A stretch of DNA of 36,000 nucleotides from Mesostigma viride (lineage: Eukaryota > Streptophyta > Mesostigmatophyceae > Mesostigmatales > Mesostigmataceae). The translations under genes and the position numbers were made by a program. The stretch spans positions 825,895 to 861,894 of the forward strand of contig RPFO01000016.1 of NCBI GenBank assembly GCA_009746045.1, given 5' to 3'. The notes beneath the pieces are model-generated. The model was not told the DNA's origin. It searched no databases and saw only the letters and a list, made by a program, of their open reading frames with translations. The number at the start of each line of letters is the position of its first letter. Position 1 is the stretch's first letter. Shown here one piece after another: positions 1 to 10,267 of this stretch.

Positions 1-115
1 ACGAGCGCCGCAGTGGACCTCTTCATATTCATCACACATACTTCAAACCCCACAGTTGGTATGAAAAGATAGCCCACCACAAAAGGGGAGCGAGGGTGTA
101 CTAATGAAGTGACAT

Positions 116-207
116 AAACCTGGTGCACATGTCCATCCTGATGACACAAACCTGGTGCACATGTCCTGATGACACAAACCTGGTGCACATGTCCATCCTG
201 ATGACAA
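116..207. repeat. Three tandem copies of a ~32-bp repeat
   Basis: Three head-to-tail copies share the core CCTGGTGCACATGTCC followed by ATCCTGATGACA. The middle copy lacks about 5 bp. No coding role is apparent. Confidence 0.8.
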
Positions 208-795
208 GGACTGCCGTGATAGTGGCCTATGCTTTACTTTCACACGATGGCATGCCTGTCACGCACCGAGGCTAATCCGTGCGCAGCAGCGGATCTCCTC
301 CGTGTCGTCCCACGACGCCACCACCTCCGCCATGAGGTCTTGCACCTCACGAGGCTCCGTCAGTAGCGCCGACAAGTCGGAGGATGCTTCGCCCACCCTG
401 GTTGGGCACGTGCGCATAGTTGGGAGTGCATGTTGGACGTACGTTATGTCATGTGGGGTTCATAGAGTATACATTGCATGTGATATAAGATAAGATCATG
501 GCGACGACATATAAGATAAGGGCGACGACAAGCCGGAGGAGGGACCGCGCACCCCGGTAGCACGGTGGCATGGTGGGTGTGGCATAATTGCGATGACAGC
601 TGGTTGCACCGGCTCCCCGTTGCACCATCATCGCACACCATGTACCTACATCCTGTACTCTGACTCCATTCACCCACCTCCTCTCATCTCGCGCCACCCA
701 CCTGATAAGCAGGTGGATGCCTTCTTCCAATCATGGCATTGGGCATCTAGCCCACTTCCGATCATGTCGTTGCAACTACTTCCGAGTACATGTAG
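208..795. other. Stretch with no recognisable gene
   Basis: No ORF here resembles a known protein and none shows a convincing splice structure. A short GATAAG/GGCGACGAC word is repeated near 486-530. I see nothing else to annotate. Confidence 0.5.
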
Positions 796-821
796 CCCCC
801 CCCCCCCCCCCCCCCCCCCCC
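796..821. repeat. Poly-C tract of 26 bases
   Basis: An uninterrupted C homopolymer lies in C-rich surroundings. Its length in the assembly may be unreliable. The G-rich opposite strand could form a quadruplex-like structure. Confidence 0.9.
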
Positions 822-1380
822 TTGCCTCCCCCTTCCTGCCTGACGGCACCCGAGTATGCCCCACCCAAACGACCTACCTCCCCTGCCGGATCCCTGCCAG
901 CAGCACGTACGCCACCAGCCGCATCCTCACTCCCCTGGGCCCCGGTGCCGCCGCCCCCCCCCCCACCCGCGTTCCCCCGCCGTGCCCCTTCCCCGGCGGC
1001 TTGATTGGCGTCCCCCAGGGTCGTGCCCCCCTGCAGGTAGAAGAGGGCCAGCCGGCGTGCCTCTTTTGGCTGATTCATCAGGAGAATGCGGCAGCGGGCG
1101 ACCGCCAGGGTGGGCGCCTCCAGCAGGGTCTTGCCAGGTACGACCGTGGGGTCTCGCTCGAGGATGCGCTGGAGGGCGGGATTGCCTGGCATGCAAGGAG
1201 GCCGGAAAACGCGGGGTGGGTGGGTGGGTGGGTGGGTGGGTGGGGAGAGGGATGGAGTGAGTAAATGAAATGTGAGAAGACAGGGCATGGGAGGGGGGAG
1301 GAGAGAGGGATGGAGTGGGTAGGTGAAATGTGAGAAGACGTGGATGTGGGGGGGGGGGCTTTAGGAGGGACAAGGGAGAG
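822..1380. repeat. GC-rich block with a GGGT microsatellite and a tandem duplication
   Basis: The first ~390 bp are GC-rich with long overlapping ORFs on both strands that resemble nothing known and look compositional. At about 1209-1245 there is a run of GGGT units, a textbook G-quadruplex pattern. At about 1247-1340 a 60-bp unit containing GAGAGGGATGGAGTG and GAAATGTGAGAAGAC occurs twice. No gene is supported. Confidence 0.6.
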
Positions 1381-1384
1381 TGAA

Positions 1385-1808
1385 GGGGAGGAAAGGGAGG
1401 AAAGGGAGGAAAGGGAGGAAAGGGAGGAAAGGGAGGAAAGGGAGGAAAGGGAGGAAAGGGAGGAAAGGGAGGAAAGGGAGGAAAGGGAGGAAAGGGAGGA
1501 AAGGGAGGAAAGGGAGGAAAGGGAGGAAAGGGAGGAAAGGGAGGAAAGGGAGGAAAGGGAGGAAAGGGAGGAAAGGGAGGAAAGGGAGGAAAGGGAGGAA
1601 AGGGAGGAAAGGGAGGAAAGGGAGGAAAGGGAGGAAAGGGAGGAAAGGGAGGAAAGGGAGGAAAGGGAGGAAAGGGAGGAAAGGGAGGAAAGGGAGGAAA
1701 GGGAGGAAAGGGAGGAAAGGGAGGAAAGGGAGGAAAGGGAGGAAAGGGAGGAAAGGGAGGAAAGGGAGGAAAGGGAGGAAGGGGAGGAAAGGGAGGAAAG
1801 GGAGGAAA
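1385..1808. repeat. GGGAGGAAA 9-bp minisatellite, about 47 copies
   Basis: The 9-bp unit GGGAGGAAA repeats almost without variation for about 424 bp; one copy near 1778 has a substitution. It is a pure purine tract on the plus strand with regularly spaced GGG runs, so triplex (H-DNA) or quadruplex formation is plausible. Because the unit is 9 bp, several frames stay open, giving artificial ORFs of (Arg-Glu-Glu)n, (Gly-Arg-Lys)n and (Leu-Pro-Phe)n type. These should not be annotated as proteins. Confidence 0.95.
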
Positions 1809-2139
1809 GAAGACATAAAAAAACCGGCGGTTCTAGTACGGTAGAAACTACCATCGCAACATGATAGCTGCTGAAAACCAAGCTCTGCAGTCTCTATTAT
1901 ACTTTAGGGGTCGCTAACACGGCCGCTGATACTATACTGTGGATATGTTACAAAAATAGAAAAGAGGGAGGGCTACCTACTTGCATCGGCACATCCTGCA
2001 ACCTTATTAACATCATTTGTAGGTGGCAGTATAACAGCTGGGTTACCTACGGCCAAGAGCTAGTTATCAACCTTTTTCGGTACGGAGATTGCCTTTCGCA
2101 TGATCTCCGCAGAGGAGTCATAATCATCCTAAGTACGAT
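1809..2139. other. Stretch with no recognisable gene
   Basis: AT-richer sequence between two minisatellites. I see no coding signal, hairpin or repeat of note. Confidence 0.5.
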
Positions 2140-2242
2140 AGGAATACAATAGGAATACAACAGGAATACAACAGGAATAAAACAGGATTATAATAGGAAT
2201 ACAATAGGAATACAATAGGAATACAATAGGAATACAATAGGA
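2140..2242. repeat. 11-bp minisatellite AGGAATACAAT, about 9 copies
   Basis: Tandem units of AGGAATACAA(T/C), with two degenerate units in the middle. Confidence 0.9.
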
Positions 2243-2770
2243 GCCGTATTGTACTGTAGGAACTGGGTAGTTCTGTCGGAATGTTACTGCAGGAAGCAAC
2301 AAGAACTTACCTACACTGCCCTGCTGCTTTCTCTTCCATCGACAAGCGCATGTTCCACTATCGCACTGGCCTGCTTATATCAGTACTGTTTCTTCTCCGT
2401 AGCCGTGTGGTCACCCCAGTTGTCAGACAGCACCTCTATGCACATACAGCTGCAAGCAATAGGTTTTAGTGTCGTGGGATTTGTGAACAACCGTGCATAG
2501 TTTCATTAGCAAAGCTTACTTTGATTAGCAAAGCACTCATCCCGGCGGTCAGACAAACGGAACGGGGTGGGAACGAGCGCTGCATGTAAAAAAAAAGCAA
2601 GTACGATTGCAAGTACGACGGCGACTACTGCCACACTGGTCGCAATATTATAGAATGTTTTAGAAAAGAACGCTACTATGTGTGCTAGCTCACTTCAGCT
2701 GTCGGGCAGCACACGGTCAGGGAAAGCTTTCTCTGAGCCACCATTTAGTTGATGGTAGTGCACCATGTAT
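2243..2770. other. Stretch with no recognisable gene
   Basis: Short ORFs only, none recognisable. A small direct repeat of TTAGCAAAGC lies at about 2507-2535. Confidence 0.5.
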
Positions 2771-2940
2771 CCCACCGCCTACCCCAGCTGTCGGAGAGCA
2801 TTGGGAACACGGCCAACAACAGGCTGGCCCCGCATCGCAACGTGCGCTATACGAGTACACATCCCCACCACCTACCCCAGCTGTCGGAGAGCACGTGGAA
2901 CACGGTCAGGAACACGCTGGTCCCGCAACGTGACAGGTAG
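2771..2940. repeat. Degenerate tandem duplication, 93-bp unit
   Basis: Two diverged copies, offset by 93 bp, share CCTACCCCAGCTGTCGGAGA and then GGAACACGG. The words that follow (GTAGTAGGTGTGCA, GACCAGTTGCCTGG) recur near 3256, 3609 and 4725. The whole 2.7-4.8 kb block therefore looks like one old, decayed satellite domain. Confidence 0.7.
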
Positions 2941-3093
2941 TAGGTGTGCATCTTCAGAACGTCCGAGGGGAGGGAGGGGTCCCACGCGGTCGACCAGTTG
3001 CCTGGTGGCGAGGCGAGGCGAGACAAGGAAACAATCAGGGCGGTCATTAACGCACCCTTGCTAATTAACGCGCTATAAATAGCAGTATTCATT

Positions 3094-3150
3094 AATTGAT
3101 TGATTAATTAATTAATTAAGAACACAACTCCGTTGGGAGCTTATGTAACA
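3094..3150 (-). mobile_element. Short LINE 3' end (TTAA tail plus hairpin remnant)
   Basis: An ATTAATTGATTGATTAATTAA tract is followed by AACTCCGTTGGGAGC. This matches the order of tail and hairpin seen at the 3' ends of the LINE copies at 16.6 and 17.2 kb, read from the minus strand. Only the 3' end is present, as expected for severe 5' truncation. Confidence 0.5.
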
Positions 3151-3344
3151 CATAGCCCTGAGAGGGGGTAAAAAGCAGTAGTAACCAGATACCACTACGA
3201 AATGGAGCTGGTGGCACGCGAGACAAGCGAGCAGCAGCAGAATGTGTGTGTCATTCACCAGCTGCCTGGTGGCAGGATGACGCAAGACCAGACCCGACGT
3301 CACAAGGCATGGGGGGGAGGGAGGGGAACGGGAAGGGTCCGCTT

Positions 3345-3545
3345 TGTGTCAGCCTACTTGTTGTATTGCACCCACAGTTGGGCCTGCAACATGATGCGGA
3401 GACAGCCCTGTACGTATCGCCTGCCCGCTTGTGGCTGTAAGAGAAGCTTGGGCTCCCTCCCACCTTTTTGTTGTGTATAGGGGTTGAAGGTTCCTACTTG
3501 GGTACCCACGTAACGCAGTCTACGTGCTTTAAATTAATCAATCAA
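3345..3545 (+). mobile_element. LINE family B 3' fragment
   Basis: About 200 bp ends in GGTACCCACG, an imperfect hairpin (ACGTAACGCAGTCTACGTG) and an AT tail. The same sequence occurs in opposite orientation at 15.34-15.51 kb, and its last ~55 bp occur inside the Ty3 element at 20.82 kb. Shared words are AGGGGTTGAAGGTTCCT and GAGAAGCT. The position and the AT-repeat tail identify a non-LTR retrotransposon 3' end; no protein is encoded in this fragment. Confidence 0.65.
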
Positions 3546-3652
3546 GGGCAAGGGGAGCCACGAGGGTCAGCATGCATCACTTGAGCTTACACAAGGCATG
3601 GACCACGTGGTAGACCAGTTGCCTGGCGGCCAGGAATTTTCAAAGTAGGTGG

Positions 3653-4580
3653 ATACTTGACCATGCGCGGCACACAGGACAAGACACGGGAAACAGTGGG
3701 GATGAGAACGCGCTCGATGCTATACCAGCAGGTGGAGTACTTGACCATGCGCGGCACACAGGACAAGACACGGGAAACAGCGGGGATGAGAACGCGCTCG
3801 ATGCTATACCAGCAGGTGGAATACTTGACCATGCGCGGCACACAGGACAAGACACGGGAAACAGTGGGGATGAGAACGCGCTCGATGCTATACCAGCAGG
3901 TGGAATACTTGACCATGCGCGGCACACAGGACAAGACACGGGAAACAGTGGGGATGAGAACGCGCTCGATGCTATACCAGCAGGTGGAATACTTGACCAT
4001 GCGCGGCACACAGGACAAGACACGGGAAACAGTGGGGATGAGAACACGCTCGATGCTATACCAGCAGGTGGAGTACTTGACCATGCGCGGCACACAGGAC
4101 AAGACACGGGAAACAGTGGGGATGAGAACACGCTCGATGCTATACCAGCAGGTGGAATACTTGACCATGCGCGGCACACAGGACAAGACACGGGAAACAG
4201 TGGGGATGAGAACGCGCTCGATGCTATACCAGCAGGTGGAGTACTTGACCATGCGCGGCACACAGGACAAGACACGGGAAACAGCGGGGATGAGAACACG
4301 CTCGATGCTATACCAGCAGGTGGAGTACTTGACCATGCGCGGCACACAGGACAAGACACGGGAAACAGTGGGGACGAGAACACGCTCGATGCTATACCAG
4401 CAGGTGGAGTACTTGACCATGCGCGGCACACAAGACAAGACACGGGAAACAGTGGGGATGAGAACGCGCTCGATGCTATACCAAATACTTGACCATGCGC
4501 GGCACACAGGACAAGACACGGGAAACAGTAGGGATGAGAACACGCTAGATACTATACCAAATACTTGACCATGCGCGGCA
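3653..4580. repeat. 84-bp minisatellite, about 12 copies
   Basis: The unit begins TTGACCATGCGCGGCACAC and repeats every 84 bp from 3657 to 4413. The last two intervals are shortened to 76 bp by an 8-bp deletion. Copies differ at only a handful of positions (A/G or T/C). Since 84 is a multiple of 3 and the unit has no stop in several frames, long ORFs appear on both strands (303 codons plus; 382 and 267 codons minus). Open frames on both strands argue that these are by-products of the repeat. Confidence 0.9.
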
Positions 4581-4590
4581 CTATACCAGA

Positions 4591-4664
4591 CACTATAGTA
4601 GATACTATAGCAGGCACTATAGTAGATACTATGGCAGGCACTATAGTAGATACTATGGCAGTAC
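4591..4664. repeat. 24-bp tandem repeat, 3 copies
   Basis: Three units of CACTATAGTAGATACTAT plus (A/G)GCAGG directly follow the 84-bp array. Confidence 0.85.
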
Positions 4665-5195
4665 ATCGCTGTCATCGCACGAGTTGGTGGCACACTGTGC
4701 AGGAACCGGGCCAGATGATGGTAGTAGGTGTGCAACTTGGCAAGGCGATTGGTAGCGGTGGCAGGACGAGACGGGACAGGGCGAGAGGACCACGAGGGTT
4801 GAGTTCATGGGGGTATCTATGAGGGTTATGGGTGTATGTCACTTGGCCTGGCGGCATGCAACACAGCAACGAGGCCGTCGACCGGCTGCCCCGAAGGCGA
4901 GACAGTTTTTTTGTAGAACGGGAACTGGTCGGCAAAATTACAATGCAGGGCAACACTGATTTTCAACGCGTTGTGGCTTTGCATGGCATTGCTAATGGCA
5001 ACACAAGACAAGGGAGCCGCCGCAGCAAGTGTCGCATGGACTAGCAGCCTGCAATGGTTAGAAGACCCCCTCCCCTGCCCTTCCCCCTCCCCCTTCCCCC
5101 TCCTCACACACAACCTATCAAGCCCATGACAGCCAGTCGCATTTGTGAACAGATAGGAACATAGAAGAGGCCCAGGCAATGCATACAAATTGTAC
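4665..5195. other. Stretch without an identified gene
   Basis: A minus-strand reading frame is open over much of this interval but matches nothing I recognise. I could not find an acceptor that continues the upstream exon in phase without a quick stop. A pyrimidine tract lies at 5066-5103. Confidence 0.4.
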
Positions 5196-5686
5196 CTTTG
5201 AAGCCGACGCCAAGAATGGCCATGATGAAAAACTCGGCTAAATGGTACACCACGGTGGTCAGGTTTCGGCCCGAGGTCTCGAATAGATTTGGCGTCCTCG
5301 TCAACTGAATGGCGATGTTCTGCAAGACAGCCGGCACGCATTCCAAACTTACGCCCATGAACAAATAAACATGCTGAATCGCGTAATACCGTACCTCGCA
5401 GTCTATTTCGACTCATCGCGTTTCCATTCACGACAGGTAAGCACTGCGGCAGGGAAACCGGCGAAATAACCTCGGTTACCTTGACAAGGCTGATTGCCTG
5501 AGGCTCGCCGTTCTGCACAAGCGGCAAAACGTAAGCTGTGAGAACGTCCCTGATCTGAAGCGTCAGGCGAGCCAGCGCCTGCTTGCACTCCTGCGGCTGC
5601 CCACGCGCCAGGATGGGCGTGACCTCAGAGATGCATGCGTTAACGGCACGCTCGGCGTCTGCGGGCGCATATGTTCTAGGCGCCAT
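5196..5686 (-). CDS. Two 5' exons of an unrecognised gene
   Basis: Exon 1 is 5686-5480, 69 codons starting MAPRTYAPADAE, with a CAAG|GTAACC donor in phase 0. An 85-nt intron follows. Exon 2 is 5394-5196, reading VRYYAIQHVYLFMG onwards, and ends at AAAG|GTACAA in phase 1. Both exons are rich in Leu, Ala, Val and Ile with amphipathic spacing, so an alpha-helical protein is likely. I do not recognise the family and found no motif. An upstream in-frame Met (5716) exists, but MAPRT is preferred because the extra residues look like translated leader. Later exons are not visible before the satellite block, so the gene is incomplete or broken. The splice model is my inference. Confidence 0.45.
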
Positions 5687-6549
5687 CCGGCGGAATCCGC
5701 AACGCTTTGACCTCACTCGGCTATTATCACCGCAGGTCTCGCCGCGATGAAATTGCTACCACATGCACTACCTCATCATTCCATGACTAACTAGAATCCA
5801 TGTTAGCAAGGTCAGCCTTTTGGGAAATTGTGAGCCAAAGCTATGTATGTACACTTCGTCCTATGCATCTCCCCTTTTTCTCCACGCGACTCCTTGTGGC
5901 CTATAACCTCTTATAGCCTGAGGAAAGCAACATCGTTCATAGTTTTGCAATTAGATCGACTATCAGACGCATCCCCATCTCAACATAGTTAACTTCAAAG
6001 GGCGGGCCGTTCCGTCGCTGGGAATCGCCACCTGCAACAAATTGGAAGCTTCCTCAGATATATGCAGGCACATCTAGGATTTCGTAAACATGATTGCTGT
6101 CATCGTTCGCGTCGGGTAAGCCCGAGGTAATGGATGCGTCAATCGCATCGTCAGTTCGTGTCACGTGGCTTATTTGTTGCTCTCTTGCGAGTTTTGAATG
6201 TTCAAATGACATGCCGATCGGCTTTCGCCAATCGCCTTCCGCGATAATACGAAGAACCATGCACAAATCTGAGATTTGGGAATATTATGGCGGTGGGCAG
6301 CAGAAGCCTGAGGGCACGTTGACACTATCTAACCATATTAAAAACCATCGGGCATCCTGTGGCCCGTACGCCGTAGTTTTTTACGGAATTCAGTGATCAA
6401 CTCGTGATCGACGGGTGTCCTTTTCGCCTTTTCCCGTTGGGCGCAAGTCGACGGAATTTGGAGATCGTACAGGCTTCCGTGCGTGGTTGGACCGAAGACG
6501 CCCTATCCTTGGCGGCGGACGGAGATGATTTGTTCAGTGGGATACGATT
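5687..6549. other. Intergenic stretch, nothing recognised
   Basis: This lies upstream of the minus-strand exons. It has short ORFs on both strands (for example 6054-6266 minus, 6094-6396 plus) without recognisable features. It could hold a promoter for the minus-strand gene, but no convincing element is visible. Confidence 0.4.
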
Positions 6550-6909
6550 GGCGTTCACACGCTGGAATCTTTAGTGGCTTTAAAGTCGTCTCGCGACATT
6601 TTGACGTTAGCGACGGAATCGAGCTTGACTGGCGCGTAGTTGGTAGACCTATCACGACTTGCCACCTGTCGGCTTACCGAAACTGGGTCGCCTACTAGAG
6701 TGACGGTCGGCTTGACGGACGAAAGCCAAGGCGTTCACTCGCTGGAATCTTTAACGGCTTTAAAGTCGTGTCGCGACATTTTGACGTTGGCGACTCGATC
6801 GAGCTTGACTGGCGGGTAGTCGGTCAAACTTTTACGACTTGCCACCTGTCGGAACGACGAAACTGGGTCGCCTTACTCGCCTACTAGAGTGACGGTCGGC
6901 TTGACGGCT
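6550..6909. repeat. Tandem duplication of a ~175-bp unit
   Basis: Copy 1 (about 6550-6718) and copy 2 (about 6730-6909) share GCTGGAATCTTTA, GGCTTTAAAGTCGT, CGCGACATTTTGACGTT, GACTTGCCACCTGTCGG and AGAGTGACGGTCGGCTTGAC, with scattered substitutions. The terminal word returns near 8140 and 8241, so the unit belongs to a wider repeat domain ending at about 8.3 kb. Confidence 0.85.
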
Positions 6910-7015
6910 TTCGTCTTTTCACCGTCCTTCTTCATTTGTCTGTGGTTCCATTGAGTTGAATCTTCGCGTTCGGCTTTAGTTGGTCTCCAATAGCATTCGG
7001 CAAGCCTATATATAT

Positions 7016-7960
7016 GTGGCGGATCTCCGTACTTTTCCGGTCTTTTTCAGGGGTCCTCGTCGTCGACGCCTGTCCTTCGCGCTGCGTTCACTCGCTCGCA
7101 GTGGGGGGGAGGGGGGGGGGGGGGGGGGGGGGAACTCCGGGTGGGTGGGGGGCGCGGGGGCCTTGCAACCTCGCCGTCTCACTCAGGCGGCGAGGCATCC
7201 TGTGGCGGATCTTCGTACTTTTCCGGTCTTTTTCAAGGGTCCTCATGGTCGACGCCTGTCCTTCACGCCACGCCTTTTCGCGCGGGGGGGGGGGGGGGGG
7301 GGGAACTCCGGATGGGTGGGCAAGCGGGGTGGGCGGGGGATCCCGCAGACTCGATCTGGCGTCAGTCTCGCTGACGAGGGCGGGGGGCCTTGGGACCTCG
7401 CCTGGGGCGGGGCGTCTCACTGTGCGGGGGGGGGGGGAACCTCCGGGTGGTGGGTCTTTTTCAGGGGTCCTCGTGGTCGACGCCGGCCTGTCCTTCGCGC
7501 CACGCCTTTTCGCGGGGGGGTGGGGGGGCGCATCATGGCCGGCTGGGGGGGGGGGGGGGGGGAACCTCCGGGTGGGTGGGCGGGCGCGGGGCCGGGGGAT
7601 CCTGCAGACTCTGGCGTCTCGCTGAGGAGGGCGGGGAGCCTTGCGCGCGACCTCCCTGTCTCACTCAGGCGGTGAGGCATCATGTGGCGGATCTTCTTAC
7701 TTTTCCGGCCGGCGGGGGGGCGCATCATGGCTGAGGGGGGGGGGGGGGAACCTCCGGGTGGGTGGATGGGCACGGGGGACGGGGGATCGTGCACACTTTG
7801 GCGTCTCACTGAGGAGCCCCTCGGAGGGCGGGGGGCCTCATTGCGACCTCAATACATGTAAAGACCATCGGCTCGCTGAGGGGGGAGGGGGGTTGCGACC
7901 TCGCCTCGGGCGGGGCGTCTCACTGAGGCGGCGAATCATGGCCTCCGGGTGGACTGGGAA
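7016..7960. repeat. G-run-rich degenerate repeat domain, about four units
   Basis: Units of about 185-240 bp start with GGCGGATCTTCGTACTTTTC or a variant (7016, 7201, 7682; a partial unit near 7449). They run through GTCGACGCCTGTCCTTC into a run of 10-28 G residues, then CTCCGGGTGGGTGG and a GC-rich tail with GGCGTCTCACTGAGG. ORFs of up to 231 codons cross the G runs and have Gly/Arg-rich, unnatural composition. I do not annotate them as genes. Confidence 0.8.
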
Positions 7961-8046
7961 GGGCGGACGGACTGCGGTGTTTCAGGCCGGCCACACAGCG
8001 TGTCGTTATTTATCTCCCGACTTTTTCCTTTTTTCAGCCCCCTTCA

Positions 8047-8110
8047 TAAGCCGGCTTCAGTTGACTTGAACCGTTCATAAGCTTCGGTTGACTTGAATCG
8101 AGTTGCCATC
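8047..8110. repeat. Short direct duplication
   Basis: Two copies of TTCATAAGC followed by CTTC(A/G)GTTGACTTGAA. A related word is near 6955. Confidence 0.6.
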
Positions 8111-8203
8111 TGTCGCCGGACGGATCGAATCTCGACTACTAGAGTTACGGTCGGCTTTGCGCCGGCGACGTGGGACACAAAACAACAACCGACAACAACC
8201 GGC

Positions 8204-8209
8204 GACATG

Positions 8210-8240
<31 letters not shown>

Positions 8241-8241
8241 C
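8204..8241. repeat. AAC trinucleotide microsatellite
   Basis: About 11 copies of ACA/AAC, preceded by a looser ACAACAACC tract from about 8178. Confidence 0.9.
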
Positions 8242-8263
8242 GGTCGGCTTTGTGCCTTCTTTT

Positions 8264-8288
8264 GGGGGGGATGCGAAGCATCCCCCCC
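8264..8288. other. Perfect G7/C7 hairpin
   Basis: GGGGGGGATGC and GCATCCCCCCC form an 11-bp perfect inverted repeat around a GAA loop. There is no U-run after it and no known regulatory role. It lies at the edge of the repeat domain and could be a breakpoint-prone structure. Confidence 0.7.
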
Positions 8289-9008
8289 CCCCTTAAGCTT
8301 GTGTAATTTACAGGAACGCCAGGGGTCCGCCAGAACAATTATTTTGTAGAGGCATACGTATGCACAGCTACGGGAATGACTGTACTGTGAGCGAGAGACT
8401 TGTCTACTGCCTGCTGCAACGGACAACATGCCTGTGCAACTTGGCAGTTGGGACAGCTCGGTTGGGACTGTCTGAATCTTCGGTGTCTTGCGGACGGCCG
8501 AGGACCGTACTCAAGCTCGCAGGCAACTGCCAGTTATTGGCAACTGCCCATTATCAGGCTGACACGTGGCCGATATGCGGTGATCGACATTTTAAAGAAG
8601 TCGTCTAGAAATCGTACGTAAATTCCGCATAATACATAAATCTCCGCTCACGTAAATAAATGAAGGCTTTGTGCACAGAACGTGTGTTCCCAAGCACGAT
8701 CCTGACCGCGTTGCAAAATTCCCCTAAGGCGTGAAGATAGCAAGCTTGACCTCTCCACCAGGGGATTCTATATCGATTTCAAGCGTGACCTTGTGCCATT
8801 ACTTGTAAATACAACTAGTGTGCAGTGGGTCGCTGAAAAGCGAGGGAAAGCCAGTAATTCTTTCACTAACGTCAAGGATTTGTGTCACCAGTTTATGGGA
8901 ATCCGAGCAGTAAACGCCGGATCATAACTGCCGTGAGATCAAAAGCTGAAGTGCTAGACTAGTAACAGGGATCATCTTGCAAAAAGACTTGTCGTTTAGT
9001 TAGACGCC
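8289..9008 (+). promoter_or_regulatory. Region upstream of TFIIB
   Basis: About 720 bp precede the TFIIB start codon. I see no convincing TATA box or initiator. The start context is GACGCCATGGC, a good Kozak-like match. Promoter and 5' UTR are expected here from position only. Confidence 0.35.
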
Positions 9009-10223
9009 ATGGCTTCCCATGGACAGTGCCCTGAGTGCAAGGAAGAGACGGAACTGGTCGAAGACCGTGCCCAGGGTGACGTCATATGCAAGCAGTGTGG
9101 ATTGGTTCTGGAGGAACGTGCAATTGACGAAAGCTCAGAATGGAGAACGTTCACGAATGACGCAAACGCCGCCGACCCGGTACGTGTGGGCGGCCCTTCC
9201 AATCCTCTACTGACCGACGGGGGGCTGTCAACGGTAATCACGAAAACCGGTCAGGGCTCTGCGGAGGGCGCGAACTTGAGCCGCTGGCAAAACCGTGGCG
9301 CCAACCCTGACCGGAACCTCATAAACGCGTTCCGGCAAATCGGCGGCATGGCTGAGAGGTGGGTAGTTTATTAGCAGCTAGGTGTGGTAGGGCGTGCCCG
9401 CGGTTTAAAGCCAATGCAAAGAAATATGGAGGGTGTGGTGTGTCGAGGGGGTTGCTGGAAAGCAAGAAGATTTAAACGACGCCGAATTCAAGAAGATCTT
9501 GCCGAGATGAGCATGTTTGCCACTGGTTGCTACCCCAGGGTGTTCCTAGCTGAGAAGATATGAGGCTTCAAAAACCGTAAACTTAAAAAGTTTAAGGATA
9601 GGTAGGTAGGGTCCGCTGCTGATATGGGAGTTTTACAACAAAACACCTGGATGTTCTTCGAGCTTCCTTTTTAACGGGAATTCGGATGTTTGGAGACGGT
9701 TTGGCGGACAAACCAATAGAACTCCACTGCAACCGGCGGGGGAACAAAGTGACCGACTGACCGACTGGCTGACTGGCCGAATGACCGACTGATCAACTGG
9801 CTGACAGACTCGACGACGTGAGCCCAAGTCTGCAGTCAAAAGGAGGGCAGGTAGCATGGAGGCTAAATTGATTAATGGAGGGTGGCAGGGCTGCCCGCAT
9901 GATGGTGCAGATCCGGCATGGGTGTATGCTGACGATTTTCGGTGTATACTGCAACCCAATTTGGAAAGCTCTCTGAGCAGGATTCCTTAGCTCAGCAGGA
10001 GCCCCTGTTGGCAGGATTCCTTGATCTCAGCAGAAACCTCTCTAAGCAGGTTTCTTTATCTTAGCAGGAAGGTCTCTTGGCAGGAATCCTTATCTGAGAA
10101 AGACACTGTCCTCGTCACTCTCTGCCTCATCCTAACAGATCCCACCGGGACTTTGCGCCCCCCTGCTCGTTTGTGTGTCCACCCACCCACCCACCCGCAC
10201 AACACACACCTACCCACCCGCAC

Positions 10224-10267
<44 letters not shown>

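Noticed and set aside
1340-1881. Long ORFs of (Arg-Glu-Glu)n, (Gly-Arg-Lys)n and (Leu-Ser-Ser)n/(Leu-Pro-Phe)n type
   Set aside because: They are translations of the GGGAGGAAA minisatellite in several frames and both strands, with no flanking domain.
3653-4580. CRISPR array
   Set aside because: Repeats are contiguous 84-bp units with no unique spacers, and the context is eukaryotic.
3587-4735. 382- and 267-codon minus ORFs and a 303-codon plus ORF
   Set aside because: All follow from an 84-bp repeat without stops. Open frames on both strands point to chance; recorded only as a weak finding.
6980-7809. Gly/Arg-rich ORFs of 110-231 codons in the G-rich block
   Set aside because: Frames run through poly-G tracts of uncertain length, overlap on both strands, and match no family.
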